A stretch of DNA of 64,000 nucleotides from Sipunculus nudus. Its lineage: Eukaryota > Annelida > Sipuncula > Golfingiida > Sipunculidae. Location: contig CM049308.1 of the NCBI GenBank assembly GCA_026874595.1, positions 16,986,001 through 17,050,000 on the forward strand. Direction: 5' to 3'. The notes below the pieces were generated by a model, which worked only from the letters and a program-made list of their open reading frames with translations, made no database searches and was not told where the DNA came from. Below, piece by piece: positions 24,368 through 36,346 of the stretch (within the stretch, counting starts at the first letter, position 1; each line of letters opens with the position of its first letter). Position numbers and translations under genes: made by a program.

Positions 24368-25405
24368 AAAATAATTTTTCAATTGTTTTGTGTATCTTTT
24401 GTGGCTGATCTTCCCTTCCACATGTTGGAAGATCTTCTGTAGAAGGAGCCCAAACTTATCAAAATTTTGGTGTAGTTGGTGCTTAAGGAAAAACTGACAC
24501 ACCAACAGAGATGGGCCATCAGACGATGCAAAAAGGAACTGTACTGTCTGTGGACAGAGTATGAGGACAACAGAGAAGTGCTCGGTTGTTATTTGAGGCA
24601 GGGAGGCAACTGCTTTGCCCTAATGTGGATTGAGATAAAACCAACCATGATACTTACCTGTAGAATTGTACACTGATCACCTTCAATGGACTATATATAT
24701 GTATATATATTTATATATATGTGCGTAATGCAAGTATGGACTTAACTCGTGTACGCTTTAAGATCTTGCATGGTATTGATTTTTAAGACACGTTGCAATA
24801 AATGATTTGGATGCTTTATTTTTCATTATTGATACAGATAACCCCCCACCCCTTTCCCCACCATATAGTTTATAAAACCTCAAACTTGGTGACTGTACAT
24901 AAATGATATGATGATAAATCAAAGCCTTTGATAAAAAACATGAACTAGTCTAAGAATTGATTAATTCTCCAAGATATAATGTAATGACCTGGAGTAAAAG
25001 ATTTTCTGTCACAGCCAATTTTTGGCCTGATTAATTCTTCTGAGATGAATCATGTATAGCTTTGTTTGATATGTAACAAATTCTTCACAACAGCAAGAAG
25101 TGCTGCATAGCTTGTATTGTCATAATACAAATTCTTAAATTCAACTTGAAAGAATATATGGAAAAGTTCAGAAATTTGTATGAAACTATTTATTTATTTT
25201 ACACACATTATTATGCAGATGCATCATCTGCACAGCTGCAGGGAGCCAGGGTGACATCATATCTATTGATGGGGAAAGTGGTATGAAAAGAAGTCCAGAA
25301 AACCTTGAAAAAGCCCATTCAAGCTCTCCCAGCACAGCTAGAGCCTCAGGATGTCCACCATCCCCACCTGTATTGCCAGTAACAGGGTGGAACTATTTCC
25401 ATCCA
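24368..25405. other. No convincing gene
   Basis: A 66-codon open frame on the plus strand (about 24476-24676) has plausible composition and a possible acceptor upstream (ggtgtag) but matches nothing I recognise. The remainder is AT-rich. Confidence 0.35.
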
Positions 25406-27003
25406 CCAAGATTTCTGCTATGGCAGTATTTATGAGCATATCATCTCATCTGCAAAGTTGGTGAATGTGACTGAAGCCGATGATAGTGATGCGAAGTCAG
25501 ATGAATACAGCACTGAACAACCATTGAAGAAAGGGAGGCAGTACTTTGTCAGGGTAGATGTGACTGAACTTCAAGATACCAGCAGCACTGAACATTATTT
25601 CGTCAAAGCCCTGGTGTGTGCTTCATATGCTAGTACAAACTATCATAGCTGTGTAACTCTGCAAAAGGATGGAAAGACTGCAAATTCATCATGTGAGTGT
25701 AAAGCCTCAGTCATAGGGAGATGCAGTCATATTGCTCAATTATTGTTTGCACTGGAGAACTACACAATCTAGTTTGGACATGAGCAGTTTTCATGCACCA
25801 GCAAGCTATGTAAATGGAATGTTGGCTGGAAGAAAACAAAAAAACCCAAAGTCAGCTCATTCACTTACATACACAAAAAAATGTTTTAAACATTAATGGA
25901 GATGAACACCTGGATTATGCGCTCATTGATGTCTGACAAAAAGAGCTTGGTGAATTGTCAGAAACTTTTCTCAGGGCAAAGGAAAACAGACTCAGGTTCC
26001 AACATACATCAGTTGGCCGGAACAACATGCCAGGCTGATTCCATGGAATGGCACATGGCACAGTGGTTCTGGATAAATGCTTCTAATTGCAAGCAGTTTG
26101 CATCCACAAGATCAGAAAGAGGACTCTATAATTGTTAGTTGTAAACCGTGGGGTGCCACCTTATCCACTCCAGCAATTCAATATGGAAAACTAAATTAAG
26201 CAAAAGCTTTGAACACTTACAGGGACACCCTGCCATGTACTCTGTCAGTGAAGGAAAGTGGGTTTTGGATAAATCCAAGCTATCCTTATTTTGATTCAGT
26301 CCAGATGGCCTTGCGTATGATGAAGATGGCCTTGCTGGACTCATAGAAATGAAATGTTCAGTAATTCAGAAGCATCGCAATCCAATTGAAATAAATAAAT
26401 TAAGTAAGAAGCAGCCAGCTTAGTTTGCTGTAAATGTGTTGACAACAAAATATATTTATATATGCGTGACCATTGACATCGCTGTCATGTTTTTAGGTAA
26501 CTCCAGAAGACATAAAGAATATTGAAATGGCTACAAGGAACCAAGCATCCAGTGCACTGTGGTTCAAGGAACGGAAGTGGCGCCTTACTGCATCTCGGTT
26601 CTACGGACATCATCCATGTGACAGCAGGGAGGAACATGGACAAGTTGTACCATCCCATACTTGAGGCCCCAAAATTATGCACAAACAATTGTACATAGGA
26701 AACAGTACGAACAAGCTGCCATTGAGAAGTTTGAGGAAACTTTTAAACTAAAGGTCACACCCAGTAGTTTGCATATCAGCGCTGAACATCCATTTCTGTT
26801 GCATCTAGGAATGGGCTGATTGGTGATGATGCCATCCTTGAAGTGAAGTGTCCATAAAAAGGGAGACATGACTTGATCAACCCTGGGCCAAATTTCCCAT
26901 TCCTTGACCACTTGGATAAGGAGGTGGTACTTAAAGACTCATAAATACTTGGTGCAAGAGAAGTGTTTATATACTGGTAAATGAATGGTCTAACTTGAAT
27001 ACA
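25406..27003 (+). pseudogene. SWIM-YqaJ tandem array, unit 1
   Basis: An open frame from about 25406 reads YGSIYEHIISSAKLVNVTEA..., then a SWIM zinc finger with CECKASVIGRCSHIAQLL (CxC-x7-CxH). A TAG at 25770 ends it where the other units read IIQFGH. The linker is shortened by an internal deletion near 25880. The region to about 26424 holds the YqaJ-A nuclease-like core, including SYPYFD (GC lost) and LIEMKCSV. After a conserved acceptor (tttttag at about 26497) a second YqaJ-like half (YqaJ-B) runs to about 26960, with GLIGDDAILEVKCP then TAA. Unit 1 alone has unique 5' flank and CTC AGG where units 2-4 have CTC TGA, so it is the outgroup copy. Confidence 0.75.
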
Positions 27004-28690
27004 GTAGGCAGCTTGGTACCCCTGCTGTGAGGTCACAGGAACCAGCTGATGAAAGTGATGCAAATGCAGATGAATACAGCACTGCAAAACCATTGAAGAA
27101 GGGAGGCAACACATTGTCTGTGGTCATGTGACTGAACTTCAAGATACCAGCAGCACTGAACATTATTTTGTCAAAGCACTGGTGAGTACTTCATATGCTA
27201 GTACAAACTATCATACCAGTGTAACTCTGCAAAAGGATGAAAGATTGCAGCTTCATCATGTGAGTGTAAAGCCTCAGCCAATGGGAGCTGCAATCATATT
27301 GCTGGACTATTGTTTGCACTTGAGGACTACATAATCCAGTTTGGCCATGAGCCAGTGTCAGGCACCAGCAAGCTATGTTAATAGAATGTTGGCTGAGAGA
27401 AACAGAAACGCCCTAAGCCAGCTCAACCACTTACATAGACAAAAAAGCAGCACCAGACAGAATCAAAGTTAACCCACGTCAGCACCCAGCATCATCATCA
27501 GACACAACATTTGAACATCTCTTCTTAGCATCCCTCCCATCAACTGGCAACGAAACTATGTTTGAAACATTAATGGAGATCAAATATAAGGAATATGCAC
27601 TCACTGATGTCCGACAAAAAGAGTTTGATGTATTGTCAGAAACTTTCCTCTGAGCAATGGAAACAGACTCGGGGGGCCTACATACATGAGGTGGCCTAAA
27701 CGACAGGCCAAGCTGATTCCATGGAATGGCACCTGGCACGGTGGTGCCGGATAAATTTTTCCAGTTGTAAGCAGTTTGCATCCACAAGATCAGAAAGAAG
27801 ACTATAATTTGCAGAGGTTTAAACTTTGGGGTGCCAGCTTATTCACTCCAGCAATGCAATATGGAAAACTAAATGAAGCAAAAGCTTTGAACACTTACAG
27901 GGACACCCTGCCATGCACTCTGTCAGAGAGGGAAAGTGGGTTTTGGATAAATCCGAGCTATCCTTTTTTTGGATGCAGTCCAGATGGCCTTGTGTACACT
28001 GAAGATGGCCTTGCTGGACTCGTAGAAATGAAATGTCCAGTATTTCTGAAGGATCACAATCCAGTTGAAATAAATAAATTAAGTCAGAAGCAGCAGGCTT
28101 CATTTTGCTGTAAATGTGTTGACAACAAAATATATATGCATGACCATTGACATCCCTGTCATGTTTTTAGGTTACTCCAGAAGACATAAAGAATATTGAA
28201 ATGGCTACAAGGAACCAAGCATCCAGTGCACTGTGGTTCAAGGAATGGGAGTGGCGCCTTACTGCATCTCGGTTCAAGGGACATCATCCATGTGACTGCA
28301 GGGAGGAACATGGACAAGTTGTACCATTCCATACTTAAGCCCCCCCCCCCCCCCCCCAAATTATGCACAAAGCAATTGTGCATAGGAAACAGTACAAACA
28401 AGCTGCTATTGAGAAGTCTGAGGAAACTTTTAAACTTAAGGTAACACCCAGTAGTTTGCATATCAGCGCTGAATATCCATTTCTGCTGCACCTGGGAATG
28501 GGCTGATTGGTGATGATGCCATCCTTGAGGTGAAGTGTCCATAAAAAGGGAGACGTGACTTGATCAACCCTGGGTCAAATTTCCCATTCCTTGAACCCTT
28601 GGAAAAGGAGGTGGTACTTGGAGACTCATAAATACTTTGTGCAAGAGAAGTGTTTATATACTGGTAAATGAATGGTCTAACTTGATTACA
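27004..28690 (+). pseudogene. SWIM-YqaJ tandem array, unit 2
   Basis: Begins at the shared landmark GCTTGGTACCCCTGCTGTGA (27011). The SWIM region has lost a base near 27240, so CxC is out of frame with the remainder. The YqaJ-A part (27776-28150) is open and reads NPSYPFFGCSPDGLVYTEDG, LAGLVEMKCPVFL: the SPDG and E-x-K catalytic signature of YqaJ/lambda-exonuclease-type PD-(D/E)xK nucleases. YqaJ-B follows an AG acceptor at about 28171 and is broken by shared frameshifts and a poly-C run (28340-28357). TGA in FL*AM is shared with units 3 and 4. Confidence 0.75.
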
Positions 28691-30379
28691 GTAGGCAGCT
28701 TGGTACCCCTGCTGTGAGGTCACAGGAACCAGCTGATAAAAAGTGATGTGTATGCAGATGAACACAGCACTGTAAAACCATTGAAGAAAGGGAGGCAGTA
28801 CTTTGTCAGTGGTCATGTGACTGAACTTCAAGATACCAGCAGCACTGAACATTATTTTGTCAAAGCCCTGTTGAGTACCTCATATGCTAGTAAAAACTAT
28901 CATACCATTGTAACTCTGCAAAAGGATGGAAAGATTGCAGTTTCATCATGTGAGTGTAAAGCATCAGCCATGGGAAGCTGCAGTCATATTGCTGGACTAT
29001 TGTTTGCACTTAAGGACTATATAATCCAGTTTGGCCATAAGCCAGTGTCAGGCACCAGCAAGCTATGTAAATGGAATGTTGGCGGGGAGAAACAGAAAAA
29101 CCCACAGCCAGCTCAAACAGTTACATGGACAAAAAAAGCAGCACCAGACAGAATCATAAAGTTCAACCCACGTCCACACCCAGCATCATCATCAGACACA
29201 GCATTTGAACATTTCTTCATAGCATCCCTCCCATCAACTGGCAACAAAACTATGTTTGAAACATTAATGGTGATCAAATATCAGGATTATGCACTCACTG
29301 ATGTCTGACGAAAAGAGTTTGGTGAATTGTCAGAAACTTTCCTCTGAGCAATGGAAACTGACTCAGGCTCCTACATACATGAGGTGGCCAGAACAACAGG
29401 CCAAGCTGATTTCATGGAATGGCACATGACACGGTGTTGCCGCATGAATTTTTCCAGTTGTAAGCAGTTTGCATCCACAAGATCGGAAAGAGGACTCTAT
29501 CATTTGCTGTGGTGTAAACTTTGGGGTGCCAGCTTATCCACTCCAGCAATGCAAATATGGAAAAGTAAATTAAGCAAAAGCTTTGAACATTTACAGGGAC
29601 ACCCTGCCATGTACTATGTCAGTGAAGGAAAGTGGGTTTTGGATAAATCTGAGCTATCCTTATTTTGGATGCAGTCCAGATGGCCTTGTGTACAATGAAG
29701 ATGGCCTTGCTGGACTCGTAGAAATGAAATGTCCAGTAATTCTGAAGGAAAACAATCCAGTTGAAATAAATAAATAAAGTCAGAAACAGCAGGCTTCATT
29801 TTGCTGTAAATATGTTGACAACAAAATATATTTATATATACATGACCATTGACATCCCTTCATGTTTTTAAGTAACTCCAGAAGACAAAGAATATTGAAA
29901 TGGCTAGTAGGAATCAAGCATCCAGTGCACTGTGGTTCAAGGAATGGGAGTGGAGACTTACTGCATCTCGGTTCAAGGGTCATCATCCATGTGACAGCAG
30001 GGAGGAACATGGACAAGTTGTACCATTCCATACAGAAGCCCCCAAAATTATGCACAAAGCAATTGTGCATAGGAAACAGTACGAACAAGCTGCCATTGAG
30101 AAGTTTGAGGAAACTTTTAAACTAAAGGTCACACCCAGTAGTTTGCATATCAGCGCTGAACATCCATTTTTGTTGCATCTGGGAATGGGCTGATTGGTGA
30201 TGATGCCATCCTTGAGGTGAAGTGTCTATAAAAAGGGAGACATGACCTGATCAACCCTGGGCCAAATTTCCCATTCCTTGAACCCTTGGACAAGGAGGTG
30301 GTACTTAAAGAGACTCATAAATACTTGGTGCAAGAGAAGTGTTTTTATACTGGGAAATGAATGGTCTAACTTGATTACA
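28691..30379 (+). pseudogene. SWIM-YqaJ tandem array, unit 3
   Basis: Has the longest SWIM frame, 28748-29308: GRQYFVSGHVTELQD, SYASKNYHT, CECKASAMGSCSHIAGLL, then a Lys/Pro-rich linker (KQKNPQPAQTVTWTKKAA) and a stop at DV-TGA where a CGA Arg codon is expected. YqaJ-A is frameshifted around 29560 but retains YFGCSPDGLVYNEDG and LVEMKCPVIL (29583-29777). YqaJ-B follows at about 29875. SWIM-YqaJ proteins accompany ISL2EU-type transposases, as in the intact example at 39374-41596. Confidence 0.75.
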
Positions 30380-31919
30380 GTAGGCAGCTTGGTACCCCTG
30401 CTGTGAGGTCACAGGAACCAGCTGATGAAAGTGATATGAATGAAAGATGAACACAGCACTGTAAAACCATTGAAGAAAGGGAGGCAGTACTTTGTCAGTG
30501 GTCATGTGACTGAACTTCAAGATACCAGCAGCACTGAACATTATTTTGTCAAAGCCCTGTTGAGTACCTCATATGCTAGTAAAAACTATCATACCAGTGT
30601 AACTCTGCAAAAGGATTGAAAGATTGCAGTTTCATCATGTGAGTGTAAAGCATCAGCCATGGGAAGCTGCAGTCATATTGCTGGACTATTGTTTGCACTT
30701 AAGGACTATATAATCCAGTTTGGCCATGAGCCAGTGTCAGGCACCAGCAAGCTATGTAAATGGAATGTTGGCAGGGAGAAACAGAAAAACCCACAGCCAG
30801 CTCAATCAGTTACATGGACAAAAAAAAGAGGCACCAGACAGAATCATAAAGTTCAACCCACGTCCACACCCAGCATCATCGTTTCAGACAGCATTTGAAC
30901 ATCTCTTCATAGCATCCCTCCCATCAACTGGCAACAAAACTATGTTTGAAACATTAATGGAGAACAAATATCAGGATTATATGCTAACTGATGTCCGACG
31001 AAAAGAGTTTGATGAATTGTCAGAAACTTTCCTCTGAGCAATGGAAACAGAATCTGGTTCCTATATACATCAGGTGGCCAGAACAACAGGCCAAGCTGAT
31101 TCCATGGAATACCACATGACATGGTGGTGCCCGATAAATTTTTCCAGTTGTAAGCAGTTTGCATCCACAAGACCACAAAGAGGACTCTATAATTTGCTGA
31201 GATGTAAACTGTGGGGTGCCAGCTTATCCACTCCAGCAATGCAATATGGAAAACTAAATGAAGCAAAAGCTTTGAACACTTACAGGGACACCCTGCCATG
31301 CACTCTGTCAGTGAAGGAAAATGGGTTTTGGATAAATCCGAGCTATCCTTATTTTGGATGCAGTCCAGATGGCCTTGTGTACAATGAAGATGGCCTTGCC
31401 AGACTCGTAGAAATGAAATGTCCAGTAATTCTGAAGGATCACAATCCAGTTGAAATAAATAAATTATTTCAATAGCAGCAGGCTTCATTTTGCTGTAAAT
31501 ATGTTAACAACAAAATATAATTTCATATGCATGACCATTGACATCCATGTCATGTTTTTAGGTAACTCCAGAAGACATAAAGAATGTGGCTACAAGGAAT
31601 GAAGCATCCAGTGCACTGTGGTTCAAGGAACAGGAGTGGCGACTTACTGCATCTCGGTTCAAGGGTCATCATCCATGTGACAGCAGGGAGGAACATTGAC
31701 AAGTTGTACCATTCCATACAGAAGCCCCCAAAATTATGCACAAAGCAATTGTGCATAGGAAACAGTACAAACAAGCTGCCATTGAGAAGTTTGAGGAAAC
31801 TTTTAAACTAAAGGTCACACCCAGTAGTTTGCATATCAGCGCTGAACATCCATTTCTGCTGCATCTGGGGATGGGCTGATTGGTGATGACGCAATCCTTG
31901 AGGTGAAGTGTCCATAAAA
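30380..31919 (+). pseudogene. SWIM-YqaJ tandem array, unit 4 (3' truncated)
   Basis: The SWIM finger is intact locally (30659: GSCSHIAGLLFALKDY) but broken upstream by AAGGATTGAAAG. The YqaJ-A frame 31041-31475 is the longest of the array and carries NPSYPYFGCSPDGLVYNEDG and RLVEMKCPVIL. YqaJ-B begins after the usual acceptor at about 31561. At 31919 the unit jumps from GTCCATAAAAAGGG into the SWIM coding region of a partial fifth unit, so a deletion with short A/G-rich homology joined them. Confidence 0.75.
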
Positions 31920-32066
31920 AGGGGGAAAGATTGCAATTTCATCATGTGTGTGTAAAGCCTCAGCCATGGGGAGCTGCAGTCATATTGCTGGACTATTGTT
32001 TGCACTTGAGGACTACACAATCCAGTTTGGCCATGAGGTAGTGTTATGCATCATCAAGCTATGCAG
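31920..32066 (+). pseudogene. SWIM-YqaJ array, partial unit 5
   Basis: About 147 bp matching the SWIM region (gaaagattgcaatttcatca ... ggactattgtttgcacttga ... tttggccatgag) up to aagctatg, after which similarity ends and unrelated flank begins. Confidence 0.7.
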
Positions 32067-32396
32067 GAGAAGTGGTCAAAGGCTATGGAAACGGACATTG
32101 CAAGGCATGCCACTAACTGCCTGAAACAAGCTCCATGGATAAAAGGGGAGGCAAAATAAAGACATTTAAAATACAATCGAACAAATCCAGCATGCAAAAA
32201 AAAACATTTTTCTTAAAACTTTCTGTACTGTGTACTTGATTCATGCCTTAATTACCAAGCAGGGAGCAGGTCCATAAAGCCATACCATCATGCTGCTGTT
32301 AAGAGTTATACTAGACTGTGCTGAACTCAAGGTTCAGTCCCCTTCCAGCCTAGTATTAAATTCAAAATTGTATTTTTACAACAAGAGTACAACCAC
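32067..32396. other. No gene seen
   Basis: Flank to the right of the YqaJ array, AT-rich, no coding signature. Confidence 0.4.
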
Positions 32397-32589
32397 CTTC
32401 AAGAGTTTGGTATGCATTGCATCCTCTGCAGCATAACCATGGTGACAGGCATCTTGGACCTTCTTGATAGTGGGGATCAGGTGATGGCGGTTAAGGGGTT
32501 TGTGATCCAAGATATACTCAACAAACAGGGCAGCATGTTGGCTATTCAAAACGTTTAAGCACAAAAGGACCAATTCTCTGGACAGGAGA
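32397..32589 (-). CDS. Possible host exon, unknown protein
   Basis: On the minus strand a 193-nt open stretch lies between an acceptor (cttctcattatgctcag) and a donor (aag/gtggtt). It reads SRELVLLCLNVLNSQHAALF, VEYILDHKPLNRHHLIPTIK, KVQDACHHGYAAEDAMHTKL. Amino-acid composition and the flanking splice signals look like real coding sequence, and no stop interrupts it. I do not recognise the family. No adjoining exon was found nearby, so it may be one exon of a gene with large introns, or a captured fragment. Confidence 0.4.
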
Positions 32590-33604
32590 CTGAGCATAAT
32601 GAGAAGATAGCAAATTTGAGAGTACATGTAGAAAGTACATGTAGAAAGGGTGATTCAAGGAATTTCATATCTTTGATTCAATAATTCCCTTGAACTAAAC
32701 CGGAACCTTCATCACACCATGAGAATGTAAGGAAACGCATATATTGCTCTAGTGAGAGCACCTGCCTATACTTCTCCCCTGTATTGCATGCAAATACATG
32801 AAGCGCCCCATGGTCACATAATTTCAGGAAATCATATCAAGATATGCCTAAAACCAGTTTTTTGATGATATTTAGTCATTGGTGAATATGCAAAAGTGCT
32901 AACAAACTGAGCAAATATGGGTAAAGGTCAACCAACAGTTAATCAGTTCGAGAGTCATTATTTGATGCCTTCCACTAAATTAGAAAAAAAATCCAATAAA
33001 AAAAAACCCTCAGTGCTATCGTGCTAACTGACAAACAAAGCCCAAAGTCTACTGTAACTTGGCCTTGAGAGCATAAGTCAAGGTCACAGCACCAGGAAAT
33101 GATACAGAATTATGATGTAATATTGATAGATGCAAGTCTGTAGGAGATATGAGCATTTTAAAAGTGCAGCCACGGACATGGATGCCTACCGGTAAAACAA
33201 TAAGCTCTCTGATGGGGCACTTCAAAATATTTACTTTGCGATGCTGGGAAGGTGTTGCCCCTTCTAGAAAGAGGTGCAAAAATGGTGGCATCAGTTTAAG
33301 TGGCCATATCTGTTTATCAGTGCGATAAAGAGGGACATTTGTATGATGTAACATACAAATGACGTACAAATACCACTGTTATTTTCAACAGTACAAGTTG
33401 CCAAGTGGATGTAAATTTAGTCTGTCATCTAGGTTCGTCACTGATATGTTGCAAGACCACAGACCTCTTTCAGTCATTATTCTTTCTGAATTAATCATTT
33501 GGAATCCATACATAGGAGAATATTATTCTGCTGTAAGATAAAAGCCACATTTGTCTGATTTGCTTCTGGACAAAATAAATGTAATTTATAGTGCATTGTA
33601 AATA
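32590..33604. other. No gene seen
   Basis: AT-rich; open frames on the minus strand near 33049-33369 lack recognisable domains and splice context. Confidence 0.35.
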
Positions 33605-34290
33605 AATGATCATGAAAAAACCCAGGTGAACAGGGATACTGGAGGGAGTATAGGCAACAAAATATCAAGCATGTGGCCACCCATGTCACAAGGCAACAAA
33701 TTATGACCATGATGGGGATCCAAGTAACTAGGAAATAACAGATCAAGTATGTGGGGTGGTAATCCATGTTACAGGCAACAAATAATGCACATGAGTGGGT
33801 GGTGATTCAAGTTACTAGGCAACAATTAATGAGCATGAGAGAGTGGGGATCAATGTTACAAGACACCAAATAATGAGCATGAGAGGGTGGGGATCCATGT
33901 CACTAGGCAACAATTAATGAGAATGAGAGGTGATGATCCATGTTACTAGGCAACAATTAATGAGAATGAGAGGTGATGATCCATGTTACTAGGCAACAAT
34001 TACTGAGCATGAAAGAGATGGTGATCCATGTTACCAGGCAACAATAATGAGAATGAGGGTCAGTGATGCATGTTTCTAGGTAACAAGTGATTAGCTTGAA
34101 AGGGTGGTGCTACATGTTACTAGGCTACAATATTGAGAATTAGGGTGTGGTGATGCATGTTACTAGGCAACAAGTAATGAGCATGAGGGGGTGGTGAACA
34201 ATTATAACAATGATAACAACAATGCATGAACCATGTTATATGGTGATCCATGTTACCAGACAACAAGCATGAGCGGTAATGATTCATGTT
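33605..34290. repeat. Minisatellite of ~45-50-bp units with X-box-like motif
   Basis: About a dozen diverged copies of a unit like gatccatgttactaggcaac followed by aattaatgagcatgagaggg. Spacing between successive gttactaggcaac motifs is about 45-50 bp. GTTAC-TAG-GCAAC is an imperfect inverted repeat resembling the X-box bound by RFX factors. Confidence 0.75.
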
Positions 34291-35734
34291 ACTAAGCAAA
34301 AGAAATATACATGTATAGTAGATAATCCAATTTAATCAGCTACACAGTACTAAGCACAATGTTTGATAATCCAAGTAAACACTGCAAAGCAGACAGCACT
34401 GGTCCTGGTGTATTGAGAAGACCATCAGGATTGGATGTGTGGAAATATCAAGAACTCAAACAAAAAGGAGATTTCTCAGTGTACTTTAAAATCAAGATGA
34501 ACTGGTGGTCAAGGAATCCAACATGTTTAATCAAATGATGGTATGGGATATTAAAATACCTTTATACTTTAATGTACATTATAGGAACATAATCATTGAA
34601 CCACTATTAATCCATTTTGTTGTCAGAGGGTGTAACAACTCAAGATGGTCAACAGAGCCAAGTCAAACTGGGTTGTTCTGGTCATTTTCAGGACATAGAT
34701 GAACAGAACAATATTTTGGTTCAATAATTCATTTTCTTTTCAATTTTGCCCTTCATAACCCTTCTGTACAACTTTCAGTGACAGTGTATGATCCCATTTC
34801 ACGACTGCATGATCCTCTGAACTTTACAACCATCTTGATTCAAGGGCATCCTGAGTCTTGTTTAACCACTAGATTCCATGATTGTTCATGGCCTTTACCA
34901 AAATTATTCTAGGCTTCTGAAGATTTCTTTGATGAAAATTATTTCATGAATTTTCATGATCTTTACAATTATTATGATTCAATACTTTCAACAACCTTTT
35001 CAACCTTTATAGTTCAAAGACTTTAAATTACCTTTTTAAATAATATCTGCCTTTTAGGAACATACAGTACCTTAGTCTGAGATTGTTCATAATAGACAAA
35101 TGAATCAATGCCTTATCAAATACTCTCTTATTCTGGGGCGGTATGACCACTGAGTGTATCAAACATACATGCTTGTAGTGTGAAAATGGCTAAAGACAAT
35201 GTCTGACCATAGTGTAATTGCAAGAAAGCTTACGAGCTAAAAATGTTGTGTGATTTCTCAGGAATGTACAAGATATAAAGTCAGCATTAACAATCCTGTT
35301 GAAATAATAATCACCAAAGGAACCTCCTTTTTTATTTTAGAACATAACTTCTTAAAAGGAACAAAACAAACTGAATGTAATGAAGTGGAGACAATGTTAA
35401 TGAGAATGACTTGTGTTCCTATGTTCATAAAAAATATGTATAATGATGTAGGTGATAAGAAGACCTCTAATAAATTTCTGTAAACCCAAGATGAAAAGAC
35501 AGATCATGATGGTGTGCCACTTAACCTGGTAAATTCAGTGGTGAATGGTATGTAATAAAGTGAACAATAATGTTGGTAAAGTCCCTGTGTTCTTCAAGAT
35601 AAATGCAATCCTCAGCTTCAGAACCAGCTTGTGCATTGTTGAAAGGGAAGAAGAGGTAGACCACCATGCCCTTGACATGTATCAACACAATTAAAAGTCA
35701 AAGGGTACAGATTTCATGCATCACTTTCAAGCGG
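34291..35734. other. No convincing gene
   Basis: AT-rich sequence. An open frame at about 35250-35483 on the plus strand has no recognisable domain or splice context. Confidence 0.35.
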
Positions 35735-36233
35735 GAATTAAGGGCGTCACCATTTTGAATTTGCTCATATTATATTGTATCAGAGGCCTTAAGCTGCTTG
35801 CATTCCTAAGCGAGTTCACTGATGTGATTGACAGTGTCTGGCCTGAGTTTGTGTTTGTCCAAGAGGGTGGTAATGATTTACATTTAGCCTCAGTGTCTCC
35901 TGAGTTGATCCGACTGTCTTTTACTCTCAGATGTTCCTATGCTGTTAAATTTGTGTATATCAGCTTGATCCCATACCGCAATGTTCCAGTCTGTATGCGC
36001 AGATGGCCATGCTGATCTGATTACAACTGTGTCGTTGATGCAGTAAATCGTAGCATTAAGTAACAACTATGATGGCAATATTCGGATTTGGGAACATCTG
36101 GATCTGGCTAATGTTCGTTGGCCTGATTATCTCAGCAATGACGATGTACACTCAACTCTGTTGGTTTATCACAGTATTACAGAAGTGTCAGAGGGGCCAT
36201 TCTACAAGCTCTGCGTTTGCATACTGCTTCCCT
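35735..36233 (+). pseudogene. SGNH/GDSL-hydrolase-like domain fragment
   Basis: Across frames the sequence reads GLKLLAFLSEFTDVIDS, WPEFVFVQEGGNDLHL, LIRLSFTLRCSYAVKFVYI and, after a shift, NYDGNIRIWEHLDLANVRWP, SNDDVHST and GAILQALRL. This is the GND block and C-terminal D-x-V-H block of SGNH-hydrolase-like domains found in many mollusc mobile-element ORFs (family recollection). Frameshifts near 36010 and 36160 break it. A related fragment sits at 59770-60120. Confidence 0.6.
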
Positions 36234-36346
36234 GTAATCACCCCCAGATAAAATGTTTCTGTTTTCAGGCACATTTAATGATAATTTGTGCGTATCATCA
36301 GTCCTTAGGAGTCACATTTTGTTTGTGGAACGTCCCTGTGTTTTAA

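Noticed and set aside
24476-24676. 66-codon ORF with HQQRWAIRRCKKELYCLW
   Set aside because: Possibly coding but no homology recognised, no clear donor, and it is next to TE sequence.
26135-32020. Many minus-strand ORFs over the YqaJ array
   Set aside because: They are antisense shadows of the plus-strand SWIM/YqaJ sequence and recur with the array period.
33601-34290. CRISPR-like regular spacing
   Set aside because: Unit and spacer are both diverged copies of one minisatellite monomer; the DNA is eukaryotic.
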